Source of the DNA: Paludibacter sp.
GTDB taxonomy: Bacteria; Bacteroidota; Bacteroidia; Bacteroidales; Paludibacteraceae
Direction of reading: 5' to 3'
Assembly (NCBI GenBank): GCA_028703105.1
Contig: JAQVNN010000003.1
Location: 17,457-61,882 of the forward strand
DNA: 44,426 nucleotides
The notes beneath the pieces are model-generated. The model saw nothing but the letters and a program-made list of their open reading frames with translations. It was not told the DNA's origin and made no database searches. Made by a program: the position numbers and the translations under genes. This document shows positions 43,141 to 44,426 of the stretch, in pieces (within the stretch, counting starts at the first letter, position 1; every line of letters begins with the position of its first letter).

Positions 43141-43146
43141 CCTCCT
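43141..43146 (-). promoter_or_regulatory. Shine-Dalgarno site that supports the TTG start of rluD
   Basis: The minus strand reads AGGAGG-AAA-TTG-AAA-TTG. The first TTG (43137) is 3 nt after the SD and the second (43131) 9 nt after. No ATG is available nearby, so one of these TTG codons must serve as start. Confidence 0.65.
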
Positions 43147-43148
43147 GT

Positions 43149-43970
43149 TTAGAAAAATTCTTCTTCCTCAAATTGATTATTGAATGACCGTTCAATTAAA
43201 TCTTTGTCCTTAGTAAGCCATATATTAATACGGGTGCCATCCGGTATTTTTTGTCCGGCAAGCGGAGTTTGCCGGTATATCATATATTGATCTTCATCTT
43301 CAACAGGAGGTGTATCATAATTGACTGCTCCAATGATAAATGAAGATGCAAATGCTTCATTTCTTGCATCTGTAAAAGTTTTTCCAATCAAATTGGGAAT
43401 AATTGAGATTTCCTCTCCTACTCCGCTGCCGACTACCAATACAACAGCACTACCTTCCGGTACACGGGTGCCTGCTTCAATATGCTGACCATTATAACTT
43501 ACATCGATAACGAGGTCTTTAAACTCTGATGGCCTATGCACTACGCCAGAAACCTTCAGACCAAGAGATTTTATCAATGCGTCTGCCTGTCTGAATGAAA
43601 CATCATTAACTTCCGGAAAAGGAACCATTTTCACCTGACGCTTATTCAGAATCAGGTAAATTGATCTATTTTTTTTAACGGAAGAACTGGCCGGAGGAAT
43701 TTGCTCCACAATTGTTCCAAGGGCTTTATCCTTTACATAAACCGAGTCGATTACCTGAGTATATAAATCATAATTTTCAAGCAGATTCTGAGCTTCTTCT
43801 ATATACAAACCCTGCAGATCCGGGACAGTAACCGATTCTCCATGATGCGTGTATTGATCAATCAGAATCAGGGTTATCCAGGCCAGTGTGACAAGAATAA
43901 CAATTGCCAGCAAAATTCGCTTCACAATAAAACCTGCGAGGCTTTCTTTCCAGAAGGTCTTAAAATCCAT
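43149..43970 (-). CDS. Membrane-anchored PASTA-domain protein without a kinase domain
   Basis: A 273-aa protein with a short cytoplasmic N-terminus, one transmembrane helix (about 18-38) and three periplasmic PASTA repeats (about 45-110, 113-182, 188-254). Each repeat has the VPDL/IPNL-type start and a GTxVxxGSxVxLxVG-type end (for example SVTVPDLQGLYIEEA, GTRVPEGSAVVLVVGSG, SIIPNLIGKTFTDARNEA). The C-terminus is strongly acidic (QFEEEEFF). PASTA repeats bind peptidoglycan stems or beta-lactams in Ser/Thr kinases and PBPs; here neither catalytic domain is present. It heads the leftward rluD-ddl-prenyl synthase run, consistent with a wall-related role. A divergence-facing TAATTTTG lies about 60 nt upstream. 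Confidence 0.88.
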   Translation of the reverse strand: MDFKTFWKESLAGFIVKRILLAIVILVTLAWITLILIDQYTHHGESVTVPDLQGLYIEEAQNLLENYDLYTQVIDSVYVKDKALGTIVEQIPPASSSVKKNRSIYLILNKRQVKMVPFPEVNDVSFRQADALIKSLGLKVSGVVHRPSEFKDLVIDVSYNGQHIEAGTRVPEGSAVVLVVGSGVGEEISIIPNLIGKTFTDARNEAFASSFIIGAVNYDTPPVEDEDQYMIYRQTPLAGQKIPDGTRINIWLTKDKDLIERSFNNQFEEEEFF

Positions 43971-44030
43971 GGTGGTTATTTATAAAAAATTGTCGTTCGG
44001 CTATACTACTAATTAAACAAAAACAACTGC

Positions 44031-44038
44031 CAAAATTA
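44031..44038 (-). promoter_or_regulatory. Probable -7 element for the PASTA-rluD-ddl operon
   Basis: On the minus strand, TAATTTTG (44038 to 44031) matches TAnnTTTG and would give a leader of about 55 nt. The -33 region is weak. In the 456-base gap 43971-44426 I see only this site, one orphan coding fragment and the IS end. Confidence 0.4.
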
Positions 44039-44141
44039 ATGAAATTATCTTATTATCAATAATAACAAAGCCTATAAAAACAAAAAAAGTAAAAAGGGAG
44101 GAGATTGCTAAATTTTTGAAACATGCTTTCAACATACCAAT

Positions 44142-44240
44142 TTAAACTTCAATACCCTCTTCATCAAAAGCGTAATCCATGATTCCCGGATAGAAAAAGT
44201 TGAAAATCTCATAACGCGACAAGTCTGATATCCGGACAAA
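44142..44240 (-). pseudogene. Orphan C-terminal coding fragment, family unknown
   Basis: Between in-frame stops, the minus strand encodes 32 residues, FVRISDLSRYEIFNFF then YPGIMDYAFDEEGIEV, ending in a TAA at 44142-44144. The balanced, aromatic-rich composition looks like the end of a real protein, but no start codon exists and an in-frame stop (44241-44243) precedes it. The DNA between it and the IS end (44244-44300) is open in one other frame. It may be the tail of a gene broken by the insertion element and frameshifts. I do not recognise the family. Confidence 0.35.
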
Positions 44241-44300
44241 TTAGTAGATGAACCTGCAAAAGGTCACAGATGTAGAAAAAATTAAGAGCCACCTCATCAG

Positions 44301-44426
44301 TGATCTGCCCCCAAAAAGTTGGACGGATTAATAATTAAAATTTATGAGGACTGAGTTCGGAACATAACCGGACTTAGTCCTTTTAGTTTGTTTTTGATTC
44401 TGAAGTTGTTATAATAATAAATATAA
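44301..44426 (-). mobile_element. End of an IS3-family insertion sequence (truncated by the window)
   Basis: The boundary is TGATCTGCCCCCAAAAAGTT at 44301-44320, which has the TG...CCCCCAAAAAGTTGGAC form of IS3/IS150-group terminal inverted repeats. Transposase C-terminal coding sequence begins 41 nt inside it. The rest of the element lies beyond the window. Confidence 0.8.
44342..44426 (-). CDS. IS3-family transposase (OrfB), C-terminal end only
   Basis: The frame ending at TAA 44342-44344 encodes YIYYYNNFRIKNKLKG then LSPVMFRTQSS. This is the usual C-terminus of IS3/IS150 OrfB integrase-type (DDE) transposases, matching the YYNxxRI-KxKLKGLSPVxYR pattern. Only 27 residues are inside the window, so catalytic DDE residues and integrity cannot be judged. 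Confidence 0.85.
   Translation of the reverse strand, partial: YIYYYNNFRIKNKLKGLSPVMFRTQSS

Noticed and set aside
1-44426. CRISPR array, rRNA or tRNA genes
   Set aside because: No regularly spaced repeats, tRNA cloverleaf signatures or rRNA-like conserved segments were seen by eye.

Overview
The window reads as a chromosomal segment of a Bacteroidota bacterium, most likely of the order Bacteroidales. The reasons are the Bacteroidota-type promoters (TAnnTTTG at -7, with a TTG/TTTG element about 16 bases upstream in the best cases), mostly weak ribosome binding sites, type IX secretion (T9SS)/gliding genes (gldJ, porZ with a T9SS C-terminal domain), the two-subunit ferredoxin-dependent 2-oxoacid oxidoreductase, and several protein families essentially restricted to this phylum (DUF4294, helix-hairpin-helix/beta-barrel protein, PorV-like barrel). 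I cannot name the genus from sequence alone. No rRNA, tRNA or CRISPR array was seen.

Layout. 1-236 is a 5'-truncated endonuclease I fragment. 345-4440 holds fructose-bisphosphate aldolase, then the leftward pair cdaA-folP, then rightward gldJ. 4516-11674 holds nadX, a divergent 2-hydroxyacid-dehydrogenase-like gene, asnS, korA-korB, and a leftward trmH-like/SUI1 pair. 11739-14996 is a leftward trio: Na+-dependent transporter, exported protein, lipoprotein S41 protease. 15183-23762 is a long rightward unit: rdgB, porZ, three polytopic (GT-C-like) glycosyltransferases, a GtrA flippase-like protein and a GtrB/DPM1-like GT2 enzyme. 23783-24874 is SPOR-folE (leftward). 24966-31575 is rightward: ispD, recG, ndk, M23/LysM peptidase, zwf, pgl. 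31572-37893 is leftward: PorV-like barrel, HHH/beta-barrel protein, pta, hbd-like gene, ackA. 38095-39339 is DUF4294 and 5-formyl-THF cyclo-ligase. 39314-43970 is leftward: PASTA protein, rluD, ddl, prenyl synthase, unknown 238-aa protein. The right edge holds an orphan coding fragment and the end of an IS3-family element.

How the genes fit together. Most of the window is housekeeping: central carbon metabolism (fba, korAB, zwf-pgl, pta-ackA), cofactor synthesis (folP, folE, 5-FCL, nadX), isoprenoid and wall precursors (ispD, prenyl synthase, ddl, M23, SPOR, PASTA), and RNA/DNA maintenance (asnS, rluD, recG, trmH-like). The most suggestive accessory context is porZ directly followed by five genes for lipid-linked sugar transfer. 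PorZ of Porphyromonas is known to bring anionic LPS to the PorU sortase, so this arrangement may couple T9SS cargo anchoring to tailoring of its glycolipid anchor. Other points worth attention are a dehydrogenase homologue lacking the usual catalytic residues, an exported HHH/beta-barrel plus PorV-like barrel pair, an hbd-like gene between pta and ackA, near-leaderless promoters, four convergent gene pairs whose coding 3' ends overlap, and a two-copy dispersed palindrome.
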